The notes under the pieces were generated by a model. The model made no database searches, was not told where the DNA came from, and saw nothing but the letters and a program-made list of their open reading frames with translations. From Microvirga sp. BSC39 (lineage in GTDB: Bacteria; Pseudomonadota; Alphaproteobacteria; Rhizobiales; Beijerinckiaceae): 64,000 nucleotides of DNA. Positions 8,354-17,751 of the stretch are shown here, one piece after another. The translations under genes and the position numbers were made by a program. The stretch covers positions 248,001-312,000 of the forward strand of contig NZ_JPUG01000078.1 in assembly GCF_000739015.1 (NCBI RefSeq), in the 5' to 3' direction. Position 1 is the stretch's first letter, and each line of letters begins with the position of its first letter.

Positions 8354-9181
8354 ATGACCATCAGACCCGGCCGCATCGCCGTTCACATCGCCCTGGTCCT
8401 CTACACGATCCTGGCGCTCGGCCCGATCTTTCTGATCCTGATCAATGCCTTCAAGACGCGGCGGGCGATCTTCGCCGACCCGCTCGGGCTTCCCAATGCC
8501 CAGACCCTCACCACAATCGGCTTCGACCGGGTCTTTGCCAATTCCGATTTTGGCCTCTACTTCTTCAACAGCCTGACCGTCACGGTCGTGTCGCTGGTGC
8601 TGATCGTGCTCATCGGAGCCATGGCAGCCTGGGCGCTGACCGAATACCGCTTCCGCGGCAGCACGATCCTCAGCCTTTATCTCGCCATCGGCATCATGGT
8701 GCCGATCCGTCTCGGGAGCGTCAGCATCCTGCGCATGATGGTAGAGCTCAACCTCGTCAACACGCTGACGGCGCTCATCCTCGTCTATGTGGCGCAGGGG
8801 CTGCCGCTCGCCATCCTGATTCTCGGCGAGTTCATCCAGCAGATTCCGAAGGACCTGCGCGATGCGGCCCGGTGCGATGGGGTCAGCGAGTACCGGATCT
8901 TCTTCAGCATCATCCTGCCGCTGATCAGCCCAGCCATCGCGACGGTGGCGGTATTCACCATGGTGCCGGTCTGGAACGATCTCTGGTTTCCGCTGATCCT
9001 CGCACCCGGCGACGGCAAGCAGACGATCACGCTCGGCGTGCAGCAGTTCATCGGCCAATACGTAACGGATTGGAACGCGGTGCTCGCCTCCCTGACGCTG
9101 GCGATTGCGCCCGTTCTCGTTCTCTACCTTCTCTTCTCGCGCTATCTCGTGCGCGGCCTGACCGCCGGCGCCGTGAAGTGA
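8354..9181 (+). CDS. Sugar ABC transporter permease (MalG/UgpE-like)
   Basis: 275 residues, six predicted helices, the typical length for MalG-type CUT1 permeases. EAA loop: KDLRDAARCDGVSEYRIFFS followed by IILPLISPAIATVAVFTMV. The first helix (IALVLYTILALGPIFLILINAFKT) ends with the Lys-Thr pair often seen in this family. It partners the preceding permease and the ATPase that starts 25 bp downstream. Confidence 0.92.
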   Translation: MTIRPGRIAVHIALVLYTILALGPIFLILINAFKTRRAIFADPLGLPNAQTLTTIGFDRVFANSDFGLYFFNSLTVTVVSLVLIVLIGAMAAWALTEYRFRGSTILSLYLAIGIMVPIRLGSVSILRMMVELNLVNTLTALILVYVAQGLPLAILILGEFIQQIPKDLRDAARCDGVSEYRIFFSIILPLISPAIATVAVFTMVPVWNDLWFPLILAPGDGKQTITLGVQQFIGQYVTDWNAVLASLTLAIAPVLVLYLLFSRYLVRGLTAGAVK

Positions 9182-9206
9182 CAGCTTCTTCCAGGAATTG
9201 ACCGCA

Positions 9207-10298
9207 ATGGCTGATGTTTCCCTCCACGGAGTTGCCAAGTCCTTCGGCGCCACCGAGATCCTGCGCGATATCAATCTCTCCGTCGAGGATGGGGAGTTCG
9301 TCGTCTTCGTCGGCCCATCGGGCTGCGGCAAGTCCACGTTGCTGCGGATCATTGCGGGTCTTGAGACAGTCAGCGGCGGCGAGATCAGGATCGACAAGAA
9401 ACGCGTGAATGAGCTGCCGCCAGCAGATCGCAAGATTGCCATGGTGTTCCAGTCCTATGCGCTCTACCCGCACATGAACGTCTACAAGAACATGGCTTTC
9501 GGGTTGAAATTCGCCAAGACCGACAAGGCGGAGGCCGACCGCCGGGTGCGGCAGGCAGCCGAGATCCTTAAATTAACGCCGCTTCTCGACCGCAAGCCGC
9601 GCGAACTGTCGGGCGGCCAGAGGCAGCGCGTCGCCATCGGCCGCGCCATCGTGCGCAACCCCAGCGTCTTCCTCTTCGACGAGCCGCTGTCCAATCTCGA
9701 TGCGGCGCTTCGCGTCAACACGCGCCTGGAGATCGCCAAGCTGCACCGGGATCTCGGCGCCACCATGATCTATGTCACCCACGATCAGGTCGAGGCCATG
9801 ACGCTTGCCTCCAAGATCGTGGTTCTGAACCAGGGCCGGATCGAGCAGGTCGGGGCGCCGCTGGAACTCTACCGCTCTCCACGCAACCTGTTCGTCGCCG
9901 GGTTCATCGGCTCGCCGCGCATGAACTTCATCAAAGGGCAGGTTCTTCGCGCGGAGGGGAGCCGCGTCACCATCGGCTTCGCCGGCACGGAGGCTGCCCT
10001 CGACGTGAGACCCGGCAGCGTGAAACCCGGCGACCCTGTAACGGTGGGCATCAGGCCCGAGCACATGGAAGCGGGGGGAACGGATTCCACCTCTCTCAGA
10101 GGCACCATCGACGCCGTGGAGCAGCTTGGCGAGTCGAGCTATGTCTATATGAGGCTGGCCAGCGGAGACGATGTGATCGTCCGGGCTCCCGGTGAAACCG
10201 AGGCGACGCCGGGCGGCACCTATATCGCCCATGTGCCGAGCCGTGCGCTCCATGTCTTCGATGCATCAGGCCTGTCGGTTCTGCCTGACCGTTCTTGA
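9207..10298 (+). CDS. Sugar ABC transporter ATP-binding protein (MsmK/UgpC-like)
   Basis: 363 residues. ATPase domain: Walker A GPSGCGKSTLLRIIAG, Q-loop MVFQSYALYPHMNV, signature LSGGQRQRVAIGRAI, Walker B VFLFDEPLSNLD and switch His in YVTHDQVEA. Residues past about 235 form the C-terminal TOBE/OB regulatory domain (VGIRPEHME) found in CUT1 ATPases. I use the ATG at 9207, 10 bases after an AGGA element; a TTG three codons upstream sits almost on top of it. Last gene of the importer operon, convergent with thiQ 10 bp away. Confidence 0.93.
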   Translation: MADVSLHGVAKSFGATEILRDINLSVEDGEFVVFVGPSGCGKSTLLRIIAGLETVSGGEIRIDKKRVNELPPADRKIAMVFQSYALYPHMNVYKNMAFGLKFAKTDKAEADRRVRQAAEILKLTPLLDRKPRELSGGQRQRVAIGRAIVRNPSVFLFDEPLSNLDAALRVNTRLEIAKLHRDLGATMIYVTHDQVEAMTLASKIVVLNQGRIEQVGAPLELYRSPRNLFVAGFIGSPRMNFIKGQVLRAEGSRVTIGFAGTEAALDVRPGSVKPGDPVTVGIRPEHMEAGGTDSTSLRGTIDAVEQLGESSYVYMRLASGDDVIVRAPGETEATPGGTYIAHVPSRALHVFDASGLSVLPDRS

Positions 10299-10308
10299 CG
10301 CGCGACCT

Positions 10309-11010
10309 CTACGAATTCGATACGGCTGCCGCGATCCTCGGCGCCAGCGCGCTGTTGAGAATTTCGGCGGGCCGGCCTGAAGCAACGACCTTGCCGTCCG
10401 CGACGAATGCCATCTGATCGGCCATGTCGGCCGCATCCTCGGGCGTGTGGATGGTCATGAGAATGGTGACGGGGCGCTTGCGCCGCATCTCATCGACCAG
10501 GAGGATCATGTCGCGCCGCAGGGTGGGGTCGAGGCTGCTGAAGGGCTCGTCGAGCAGGATCAGCGGGCGGCCCGAAACCAGGGCGCGGGCGAGGGCCACG
10601 CGCTGGCGCTGACCTCCCGACATCTCGCCGGGCCTGCGGGAGCCGAAACCCTCAAGACCGACGGCTTCGAGGGTTTCTTCGATGAGCAGCTTTTCATCGT
10701 CGGCCAGACGCAGCGACGGCCGCAGGCCCAATCCCACATTCTGCGCGACGTTCAGGTGCGGAAACAGATTGTGATCCTGGAACACGATGGCGACGGGGCG
10801 CTTGGCCGGTGCGAGCGGCAGCAGGTTCTGGCCATCGAGGGTCAACGAGCCGCTCTCCGGCGTCTCAAAGCCGGCGATCATGTGCAGCAGGGTCGTCTTG
10901 CCGCCGCCCGAGGGGCCGATGACGGCGCAGAGGTGTCCCGCCTTCACCGTCAGTGAGTAATCGGCCACGAAGTCGGGCCAGAACAGGCGGCAGTTCTCAA
11001 TCACCAGCAT
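10309..11010 (-). CDS. thiQ: Thiamine ABC transporter ATP-binding protein
   Basis: 233 residues, the short ThiQ length with no TOBE domain. Walker A GPSGGGKTTLLHMIAG, Q-loop IVFQDHNLFPHL, signature MSGGQRQRVALARAL, Walker B LILLDEPFSSLD and switch His in LMTIHTPEDA are all present. It powers import of thiamine (and its phosphates) with ThiP and ThiB. I start at the ATG of MLVIENCRLFW; the frame upstream is inside thiP and not conserved. It overlaps the thiP end by 14 bp, so the three thi genes form one leftward operon under the TPP riboswitch. Confidence 0.92.
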   Translation of the reverse strand: MLVIENCRLFWPDFVADYSLTVKAGHLCAVIGPSGGGKTTLLHMIAGFETPESGSLTLDGQNLLPLAPAKRPVAIVFQDHNLFPHLNVAQNVGLGLRPSLRLADDEKLLIEETLEAVGLEGFGSRRPGEMSGGQRQRVALARALVSGRPLILLDEPFSSLDPTLRRDMILLVDEMRRKRPVTILMTIHTPEDAADMADQMAFVADGKVVASGRPAEILNSALAPRIAAAVSNS

Positions 11011-12574
11011 GGGACAAGCGACCTGAAATGTGGGCGAGAAGGAAGGCGACGAGAACGATAACGAGGCCGACGGCCGAGGCCTCATCCAGACGATAGGCGC
11101 CGAGGCGCTCATAGAGAAGGTAGGGCAGCGTCACCAGCTCCGTGCCGCCGAAAAGGGCGATGATGCCAAAGTCACCGAACGACAGGGCCATGGCGAGGGC
11201 AAAACCGGCCGCGAGCGGGCGCTTGAGCACGGGCCAGTCCATGATGTTCAGCTTCGCCCAGCCGGTGACGCCGAGCGAAGCCGCCACCCGGCCATAGCGC
11301 TCCTCCACGGTGAGCAGATGCGGCGCGACAAAGCGGTAGGCGAAGGGTACGGCGGCCAACCCGTTGATGAGCGGCAGGAGAATGAGACCGGCGGATGACC
11401 GATCCCCGAAGCGCTGGATCAGCAGGAATAGGCCGGCCGTGAGGGCAAAGGGGGGAACGGCCAGGAGCGTGTCGGGCAGGAAGTCATAGAAGGCAGCAAT
11501 CCTCGGTGAGCGTAGGACGAGGCGCCTCCGCCGTGCCGCAGAGGCAAGCGCGAGAGCGAGCAGGCAGGCGATCGCGGCCGCTGCGGCGGCGATGATCATG
11601 CTCGTGACAAAGGCCTGGAGAAGGTCCGTTCCAAGGATGTCGGCGATATTGGGAAGGCCGGTTAGGACGCTGAGAGCGAGCGGCGCAATGAACAAGGCGG
11701 CAATCGCGAGAACAACGCCGTCCAGAACCTTCAGGCGGCGATCCTCCGCATCCGGCCGGCGGACGAGGCTGCGGATGGTGTGGCCGACGGGCGGCCGCGT
11801 GAAGGCCCAATGCAGCAGCACCGTCATCGACAGGCAGATCGCGAGCTGGATCAGCGCCAGCCAAGCGACGCGACCGAAATCAAGATCGATCTTGAGCGCC
11901 TCGTAGATCGCCACTTCGAGAGTGGAGCGGCTAGGGCCTCCACCGAGAGCCAGCACGATGGCGAAGCTCTTGAAGCACATGAGAAAGATCAGGCCCGCGA
12001 TGCCGGGCAACTCGGCGCGCAGCACGGGCCAGTCGAGATGGCGGAAAACCTGCGCAGGCGTGAAGCCGAAGGCAGTCGCAAGCCGCCAATGCTCGGTGGG
12101 GATCTGGTTCAAGCCGTCCAGGGTGATCCGGGCCACGAAGGGAGCGTTCAGGAACACATGGGCGATGAGAATGCCCGGATAGCCGAAGATGCTGATGCCG
12201 CCCGGCCAGCCGAAGAAGGCGAGCCCTTCGGAAAGCCATCCGCTCCGGCCATACACGGCGAAGACCGCAAAGACCGCGACAATGGTCGGCATCACCATCG
12301 TGGTGCTCAAGGCAGCCAGAACGATGCCTCGTCCGGGGAATGAGCGGCGCACGAGGGCAAGCGCCAGCGCGATGCCGAGGGCAAGCGACAGAACGGTCGA
12401 GAGGGTGGCCTGGATGATCGAGAAGGCGAGCACGCGACCAAGATAAGGTCCGATGGAGAAAAGCGTCGGCGTTCCTCCATCGAAGGTGGCAAGCGCGATG
12501 AAGCCGCCCGCAACCAAGCTTAAGATGGCGAAAGCCACCAGGGTTCCGGGATGGGGCAGCCTCAAGGTCAGCAT
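10997..12574 (-). CDS. thiP: Thiamine ABC transporter permease
   Basis: 525 residues, a fused permease with two transport domains (about 12 helices), as in E. coli ThiP (536 aa). Each half carries an EAA-type loop: EHWRLATAFGFTPAQVFRHL in the first and YGRVAASLGVTGWAKLNIM in the second, each followed by a DWPVL(R/K) segment. It forms the thiamine channel in the inner membrane. It lies 6 bp after thiB and overlaps thiQ. Confidence 0.92.
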   Translation of the reverse strand: MLTLRLPHPGTLVAFAILSLVAGGFIALATFDGGTPTLFSIGPYLGRVLAFSIIQATLSTVLSLALGIALALALVRRSFPGRGIVLAALSTTMVMPTIVAVFAVFAVYGRSGWLSEGLAFFGWPGGISIFGYPGILIAHVFLNAPFVARITLDGLNQIPTEHWRLATAFGFTPAQVFRHLDWPVLRAELPGIAGLIFLMCFKSFAIVLALGGGPSRSTLEVAIYEALKIDLDFGRVAWLALIQLAICLSMTVLLHWAFTRPPVGHTIRSLVRRPDAEDRRLKVLDGVVLAIAALFIAPLALSVLTGLPNIADILGTDLLQAFVTSMIIAAAAAAIACLLALALASAARRRRLVLRSPRIAAFYDFLPDTLLAVPPFALTAGLFLLIQRFGDRSSAGLILLPLINGLAAVPFAYRFVAPHLLTVEERYGRVAASLGVTGWAKLNIMDWPVLKRPLAAGFALAMALSFGDFGIIALFGGTELVTLPYLLYERLGAYRLDEASAVGLVIVLVAFLLAHISGRLSHAGD

Positions 12575-12580
12575 GGGCGA

Positions 12581-13585
12581 TCAGCGCGCCGTGGCGTTGA
12601 GCCAGGCGTCGGTAAAGGCGCGGCGGTTCTGCTGCACCTCCTCGGGCGTGAAGAGAAGCGCCTGACTCGGCTGGATCATTCCTTTCAGAGCCTCCGGCAT
12701 GCCGGAGGGCGGGTTCTTCGCTGGATACATCCAGTTGGTTTCGGGGATCGCCGTCTGGAACCCTTCGCTGAGGATGAAGGCCATGAACTGCTTCGCGAGT
12801 TCCGGCTGCTTCGTGGTGCGGGTCATGCCGGCGAGCTCCACGTGAAGGTAATGGCCCTCCGTAAAGGCGGCAGCCTTGTAGTTGTCCTTCTTCTCCGCGA
12901 CGATGTGATAGGCGGGAGACGTCGTGTAGGACATCACCATGTCGGCTTCGCCCTTCATGAAGAGGCCATAGGCCTCCGACCAGCCCTTGGTGAAGGTAAC
13001 GATGCGCGGCTTCAGCTTGCCCCAGGCCTCACCGGCGTTGTCGCCATAGACCTTCTGCATCCAGAGCAGGAGGCCAAGGCCCGGCGCGCTGGTGCGGGGA
13101 TCCTGCAGGACCACCTTTGGGCCGTTGGGATTGTCGACGAGTTCCTTCAGGCTCTTCGGCGGATTGGGCAGCTTGTTGGCGTCGTACACGAAGGCGTAGT
13201 AGCCCCAGTCGAAGGGAATGAAGGTGTCGTCCTTCCATTCGATAGGAAGCGACAGGTCCTTCACCTCGGCGCCGTGCGGGGCGAAGAGGTTGAGGGATTT
13301 TGCCTCCGCCACGAGGTTCATGTCGAGGCCGACGACTGCATCGGCCTTGGTGTTCTGGCCTTCGAGGCGCAGCCTCCCGAGCAGGCTGCCCGCATCCTCG
13401 GCGGTGACCCAGGTGAGGTCGCAGTTGCAGGTCGCCTCGAAGCGTTCCTCGACGGTCTTGGCGGGACCGTACTTCCCGGCAAACGAGCTGTAGGTGTAGA
13501 CGGTGAGCGTCGGCTTGGTCTGGGCCTGGGCAAGGCCTGTGGCCAGCCCGAGCGAAACGAAGGTGAGAAGCAGTCGGCGTAACAT
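12581..13585 (-). CDS. thiB: Thiamine-binding periplasmic protein
   Basis: 334 residues. Signal peptide MLRRLLLTFVSLGLATGLAQAQ with a likely AQA cleavage site; mature part begins TLTVYTYSSF, the hallmark of ThiB/TbpA. It captures thiamine, TMP or TPP in the periplasm for ThiPQ. I chose the ATG preceded by GGGAG (13596-13600) with 10-base spacing; upstream in-frame ATGs give an implausible leader. First gene of thiBPQ, directly downstream of the TPP riboswitch. Confidence 0.93.
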   Translation of the reverse strand: MLRRLLLTFVSLGLATGLAQAQTKPTLTVYTYSSFAGKYGPAKTVEERFEATCNCDLTWVTAEDAGSLLGRLRLEGQNTKADAVVGLDMNLVAEAKSLNLFAPHGAEVKDLSLPIEWKDDTFIPFDWGYYAFVYDANKLPNPPKSLKELVDNPNGPKVVLQDPRTSAPGLGLLLWMQKVYGDNAGEAWGKLKPRIVTFTKGWSEAYGLFMKGEADMVMSYTTSPAYHIVAEKKDNYKAAAFTEGHYLHVELAGMTRTTKQPELAKQFMAFILSEGFQTAIPETNWMYPAKNPPSGMPEALKGMIQPSQALLFTPEEVQQNRRAFTDAWLNATAR

Positions 13586-13663
13586 CTTAAGGGCGCTCCC
13601 ATGCATGCGGCAGGCCGGACAGGCGGCGCAAATTGCACGGGGCATAGCTTTTATGGCGATGTC

Positions 13664-13758
13664 GCATGCTCATTCCCTCCGCCGGCATGACCCGGATCAG
13701 GTTCGACGGGTCGGTGGCCTGGCCACCTCTCAGCCTCGTATGAGGCTCCCCGTGAGAC
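13664..13758 (-). ncRNA. TPP riboswitch (THI element)
   Basis: Read on the minus strand, the RNA begins CACGGGGAGCC, continues with GGCTGAGAGG, a small variable stem (TGGCCAGGCCA), GACCCGTCGAACCTGATC, then CGGGTCATGCCGGCG and GGAGGGAATG. These are the conserved thi-box blocks: the pyrimidine-sensing CTGAGA bulge and the ACCTGATC...GGAGGGA diphosphate-sensing arm. It sits about 80 bases before the thiB start. TPP binding should hide the thiB ribosome binding site or stop transcription, shutting off thiamine import when TPP is plentiful. Confidence 0.96.
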
Positions 13759-13779
13759 GCTTCGCTTCTAGAACACTTC

Positions 13780-13802
13780 AGGGGCGGCCACAAGCCACCC
13801 CT
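13780..13802 (-). terminator. Possible terminator hairpin after tex
   Basis: A 9-bp stem (one G-U pair) with a short loop lies just past the tex stop codon and before the TPP riboswitch. On the minus strand no strong T-run follows (GAAGTGTTCT), so termination would be weak. It may mainly insulate thiBPQ from tex transcription. Confidence 0.4.
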
Positions 13803-13812
13803 GTTTTGATTG

Positions 13813-16158
13813 TCAGCGGCGGCTGCCCTTGTCCTTACCGTTGGCCATTGAGGCCCGGCGCAGGGCATCCGCCAGGGCGCCGCCGGAGGAGGGAGCCTGC
13901 GCGGCAGGCTTCCTCTCATTCTGAGCCTTGTGCTTCTGAAAAGCCCCCCGGTTATCGTCCTGCCGACCGGCCGGCCGCTTCTCGGCCGGGTCGCTCATGC
14001 GCATGGTAAGCGAGATGCGCTTGCGCGGGATGTCGACCTCGAGCACCTTCACCTTCACGATATCGCCCGGCTTCACCACGGTGCGGGGATCCTTCACGAA
14101 GGTGTCGGCGAGCGCCGAGATGTGCACGAGACCATCCTGATGCACGCCGATATCGACAAAGGCACCGAAGGCCGCCACGTTGGTGACGACGCCTTCCAGC
14201 ATCATGCCGGGCTTCAGGTCGCTGATCTTTTCAACACCTTCCATGAAGGTCGCGGTCTTGAACTCGGGACGCGGGTCACGGCCGGGCTTTTCCAGTTCGC
14301 TCAGGATGTCCTTGACGGTTGGGACGCCAAACTTCTCGTCGGTGAAGCTCTGCGGATCGAGCTTCTTCAGCACCGCGCCGTTGCCGATCACGACCTTGAT
14401 GTCGCTCTTCGTGGCTTCCAGGATGCGGCGTACCACCGGATAGGCTTCCGGGTGAACGCCGGAGGCATCGAGCGGATCGTCCCCATTCGGGATGCGCAGA
14501 AAGCCTGCGGCCTGCTCGAAGGTCTTCGGCCCCAGGCCCGAAACCTTGGTCAGCGCCTTGCGGGTCTTGAACGGGCCGTTGGCATCGCGATGGGAGACGA
14601 TGTTCTGCGCCACCCAGTCGCCGAGGCCGGAAACGCGGGCGAGCAGCGGCGCGGATGCCGTGTTGAGATCGACGCCGACGGCGTTCACGCAATCCTCCAC
14701 CACCGCGTCAAGGGAGCGGGAAAGCTTGTACTCGGCGAGATCGTGCTGGTACTGCCCGACGCCAATGGATTTCGGGTCGATCTTCACGAGCTCTGCCAGA
14801 GGATCCTGCAGGCGGCGGGCGATGGACACGCCGCCGCGTATGGAAACGTCGAGATCCGGCAGTTCCTGACTGGCGAAGGCGGAGGCCGAATAGACGGAGG
14901 CGCCCGCTTCCGAGACCATGATCTTGGTGAGCGTCAGGTCCGGGTGCTTCGACACCAGCTCGGCCGCGAGCTTGTCGGTCTCGCGGGATGCCGTGCCATT
15001 GCCGATGGCGACGAGTTCGACCTTGTGCACGCGGCAGAGACGCGCCAGGACCGCGATGGATTCGTCCCATTGCCGCTTCGGCTCGTGTGGATAAATCGTG
15101 TCGGTGGCCACCACCTTGCCGGTGGCATCCACCACCGCCACCTTCACGCCGGTGCGATAACCCGGATCGAGACCGAGGGTCGGGCGGGCGCCGGCGGGCG
15201 CCGCCAGCAGCAGGTCGCGCAGGTTGCCGGCGAACACCTTCACGGCCTCGTCCTCCGCGAGCTGCCAGAGCTTCATCTTCATGTCGAGTTCGATGGAGAA
15301 GCGCAGCTTCGTCCGCCATGCCCACCGAACGGTATCGAGCAGCCACTTGTCGCCGGGGCGGCCCTGATCGGCGATGTTGAAGGCAAGCGCGACCCGACCC
15401 TCGTAGCGGCTCACATAACCCGGCTCGGCAGCATCCTTGTCCTCCTCCATGCGCAGATCGAGGATCTCCTCCTTCTCGCCGCGGAAGAGCGCGAGGATGC
15501 GGTGGGAGGGCAGCTTGGGCAGAGGCTCGGCGAAATCGAAGTAATCGGAAAACTTCGCGCCGTCGTTCTGCTTGCCGTCGCGCACCTTGGAGGTGAGGCT
15601 GCCGCGCTCCCAATAGATGTCACGCAGGGCGCCAAGGAGTTCGGCATTCTCGGCAAAGCGCTCGACCAGAATGGACCGTGCGCCTTCAAGAGCCGCTTCC
15701 GGCGTTGCCACTCCCTTCTCCGGATTGACGAAGGCAGTCGCAGCGTCCTTCGGCTCGCGGGTAGGATTGCCCAGGAGCTGGTCGGCCAGCGGCTCCAGGC
15801 CGGCCTCCTTGGCGATCTGTGCCTTGGTGCGGCGCTTGGGCTTGTAGGGCAGGTAAAGGTCTTCGAGCCGCGCCTTGGTATCGGCGGTGTTGATCTGGAG
15901 CGCCAGCTCGTCGGTGAGCTTGCCCTGCTCGCGGATGCTGTCGAGGATCGTCTTGCGGCGGCTCTCCAGCTCGCGCAGATAGCTCAGGCGCTCCTCCAGG
16001 GTGCGCAGCTGGGCGTCGTTCAGGGTGCCGGTGACTTCCTTGCGGTAGCGCGCGATGAACGGCACGGTCGAACCGCCGTCGAGGAGGTCGATGGCCGCCT
16101 TGACCTGCCATTCCTGAACATTCAGTTCGTCCGCGATGCGCTGACCGATGGATAGCAT
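13813..16158 (-). CDS. tex: Tex family transcription accessory protein (RNA-binding S1 domain)
   Basis: 781 residues, close to E. coli/Pseudomonas Tex (773-785). Order of domains: N-terminal helical region with STVPFIARYRKEVTGTLND, a YqgF/RNase H-like domain near residue 330 (GLDPGYRTGVKVAVVDATG), helix-hairpin-helix repeats (KVSGLGPKTFEQAAGFLRI), and a C-terminal S1 RNA-binding domain (LKPGMMLEGVVTNVAAFGAF) ending near residue 725, then a basic Gln/Ala-rich tail. Tex is a conserved cytoplasmic nucleic-acid-binding protein linked to transcription. A very long antisense open frame over it is a GC-bias shadow. Confidence 0.95.
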   Translation of the reverse strand: MLSIGQRIADELNVQEWQVKAAIDLLDGGSTVPFIARYRKEVTGTLNDAQLRTLEERLSYLRELESRRKTILDSIREQGKLTDELALQINTADTKARLEDLYLPYKPKRRTKAQIAKEAGLEPLADQLLGNPTREPKDAATAFVNPEKGVATPEAALEGARSILVERFAENAELLGALRDIYWERGSLTSKVRDGKQNDGAKFSDYFDFAEPLPKLPSHRILALFRGEKEEILDLRMEEDKDAAEPGYVSRYEGRVALAFNIADQGRPGDKWLLDTVRWAWRTKLRFSIELDMKMKLWQLAEDEAVKVFAGNLRDLLLAAPAGARPTLGLDPGYRTGVKVAVVDATGKVVATDTIYPHEPKRQWDESIAVLARLCRVHKVELVAIGNGTASRETDKLAAELVSKHPDLTLTKIMVSEAGASVYSASAFASQELPDLDVSIRGGVSIARRLQDPLAELVKIDPKSIGVGQYQHDLAEYKLSRSLDAVVEDCVNAVGVDLNTASAPLLARVSGLGDWVAQNIVSHRDANGPFKTRKALTKVSGLGPKTFEQAAGFLRIPNGDDPLDASGVHPEAYPVVRRILEATKSDIKVVIGNGAVLKKLDPQSFTDEKFGVPTVKDILSELEKPGRDPRPEFKTATFMEGVEKISDLKPGMMLEGVVTNVAAFGAFVDIGVHQDGLVHISALADTFVKDPRTVVKPGDIVKVKVLEVDIPRKRISLTMRMSDPAEKRPAGRQDDNRGAFQKHKAQNERKPAAQAPSSGGALADALRRASMANGKDKGSRR

Positions 16159-16341
16159 GGAAGTCTCCGAAAGGTTGAGGCGCGGCTTCTACGGTGCGGG
16201 GCACCCTCGGGTCAACGGCCCGTCCACAGCGCCGGGGTCGCAGTAACTGAAGGGAAAGCACTTTCTCCGGCGATTTCGCTTGGCTCCGAAAGCCTTGGCG
16301 TATAGACCGTCCGGCCCTTCCCGCCCGATCCCGAGGTCCTC

Positions 16342-17652
16342 ATGCCCCATTCCAACGATTTTTCCATCGGCATCGATTTCGGCACCAGCAACACGGTCGT
16401 GGCCATCGCGGGGCCGGACGGTCAGGTGGAGGCGCTGACCTTCGAGCACGGGGGCGAGCGCCTCAAGGTCTTCGTGACCGCGCTCTGCTTCTGGGACGAG
16501 CGGCACGGCAATGGCCTGCGGACCGAGGTCGAGGGCGGCCCCTGGGCCATCGAGCAGTTTCTCGAAGGGCTCCACGCCCATCGATTCATCCAGTCCTTCA
16601 AGACCTTCGCGGCGAGCGCCACCTTCAAGGAGACCCGCATCTTCCGGGAGCGTTACGGTTTCGAGGACCTGCTGAGCGCCTTCCTGCGCACCCTCGTACG
16701 TCATGGCGGCTCACGCCTGGATTGGGGTGCACGGAACGTGATCATCGGCCGGCCGGTCCAGTTCGCCGGCTACAACCCCGATGACGATCTCGCCATGCAG
16801 CGTTACCGGGCTGCCTTCGGGCGGCTTGGGGCGGAGCAGGCGCGCTATGTCTACGAGCCTGTGGGGGCCGCCTTCTTCTATGCGCAGCAGCTCGATCACG
16901 ATGCGACCGTCCTCGTGGCCGATTTCGGCGGCGGCACCAGCGACTTTTCCGTCATGCGCTTTTCCAAGAAGGGCGGAGTGCTGCGGGCCGAACCTCTGGG
17001 CCATGCGGGCATCGGGATTGCGGGCGATGCCTTCGATTACCGGATCGTCGACCGGGTGGTCTCGCCCCGCCTCGGCAAGGGCGGGCTCTATCGCTCGATG
17101 GACAAGATCCTCTCGATCCCCAACCACTACTACGCCAACTTTGCCCGTTGGAACCAGTTGGCGATGATGAAGGGCAGCGGAGATCTGAAGGAACTGCGGG
17201 AACTCGCCCGTGCGGCCATTGAGCCTGGACCGCTCGAGAAGTTCATCGACATCATCGAATACGATCTGGGCTTTGCCCTCTACCGCGCCGTGTCCTCGGC
17301 CAAGGTGGCTCTCTCGAGCCAGGAAGAGACGGATTTCCGGTTCGAAGGAGAGGGCGTCGATATCCGGGCGCGGATCACCAGGGCCGATTTCGAGGGCTGG
17401 ACCGGCGAGGATGTTCAAAAAATCGCCGGCACCGTGGATGAGGCGCTCACGAAGGCCGGCGTGAAGCCGGAGCAGATCGAGCGTGTGTTCCTCACCGGCG
17501 GCACGTCCTTCGTGCCCGCCATTCGCCGCCTGTTCGTGGAGCGCTTCGGCGAGAGCTGCCTGACGTCTGCCGACCAGTTCGAGTCCATTGCCTACGGTCT
17601 TGCTCTCATTGGCCAGACGGAGGAGCCAGGCCGCTGGGCTGTTGCCAATTAG
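16342..17652 (+). CDS. Hsp70-family protein (YegD-like)
   Basis: 436 residues, only the actin-like ATPase half of Hsp70 and no substrate-binding domain, as in E. coli YegD (450 aa). Phosphate-1 loop IGIDFGTSNTVVAIAG, phosphate-2 loop VLVADFGGGTSDFSVM, and adenosine motif VFLTGGTSFVPAIRRLF are intact, so ATP binding is expected. Role is probably a specialised chaperone or regulator; clients are unknown. Stands alone: divergent from tex (183-bp gap) with the aldolase gene about 100 bp downstream. Confidence 0.9.
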   Translation: MPHSNDFSIGIDFGTSNTVVAIAGPDGQVEALTFEHGGERLKVFVTALCFWDERHGNGLRTEVEGGPWAIEQFLEGLHAHRFIQSFKTFAASATFKETRIFRERYGFEDLLSAFLRTLVRHGGSRLDWGARNVIIGRPVQFAGYNPDDDLAMQRYRAAFGRLGAEQARYVYEPVGAAFFYAQQLDHDATVLVADFGGGTSDFSVMRFSKKGGVLRAEPLGHAGIGIAGDAFDYRIVDRVVSPRLGKGGLYRSMDKILSIPNHYYANFARWNQLAMMKGSGDLKELRELARAAIEPGPLEKFIDIIEYDLGFALYRAVSSAKVALSSQEETDFRFEGEGVDIRARITRADFEGWTGEDVQKIAGTVDEALTKAGVKPEQIERVFLTGGTSFVPAIRRLFVERFGESCLTSADQFESIAYGLALIGQTEEPGRWAVAN

Positions 17653-17751
17653 AGTTCGCGATCTAACGAGTCTGGCTCCGGTCGCGTTAGGGTAGTGCGC
17701 CGGGCGGAAAGCAGGTGTATGAGGGTCCCAGACCCTTTGCCAAGCTCTGCC

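Noticed and set aside
13930..16155. 741-codon open frame antisense to tex
   Set aside because: Mirrors tex almost exactly, has no recognised motif, and tex shows clear YqgF, HhH and S1 domains; a GC-bias shadow.
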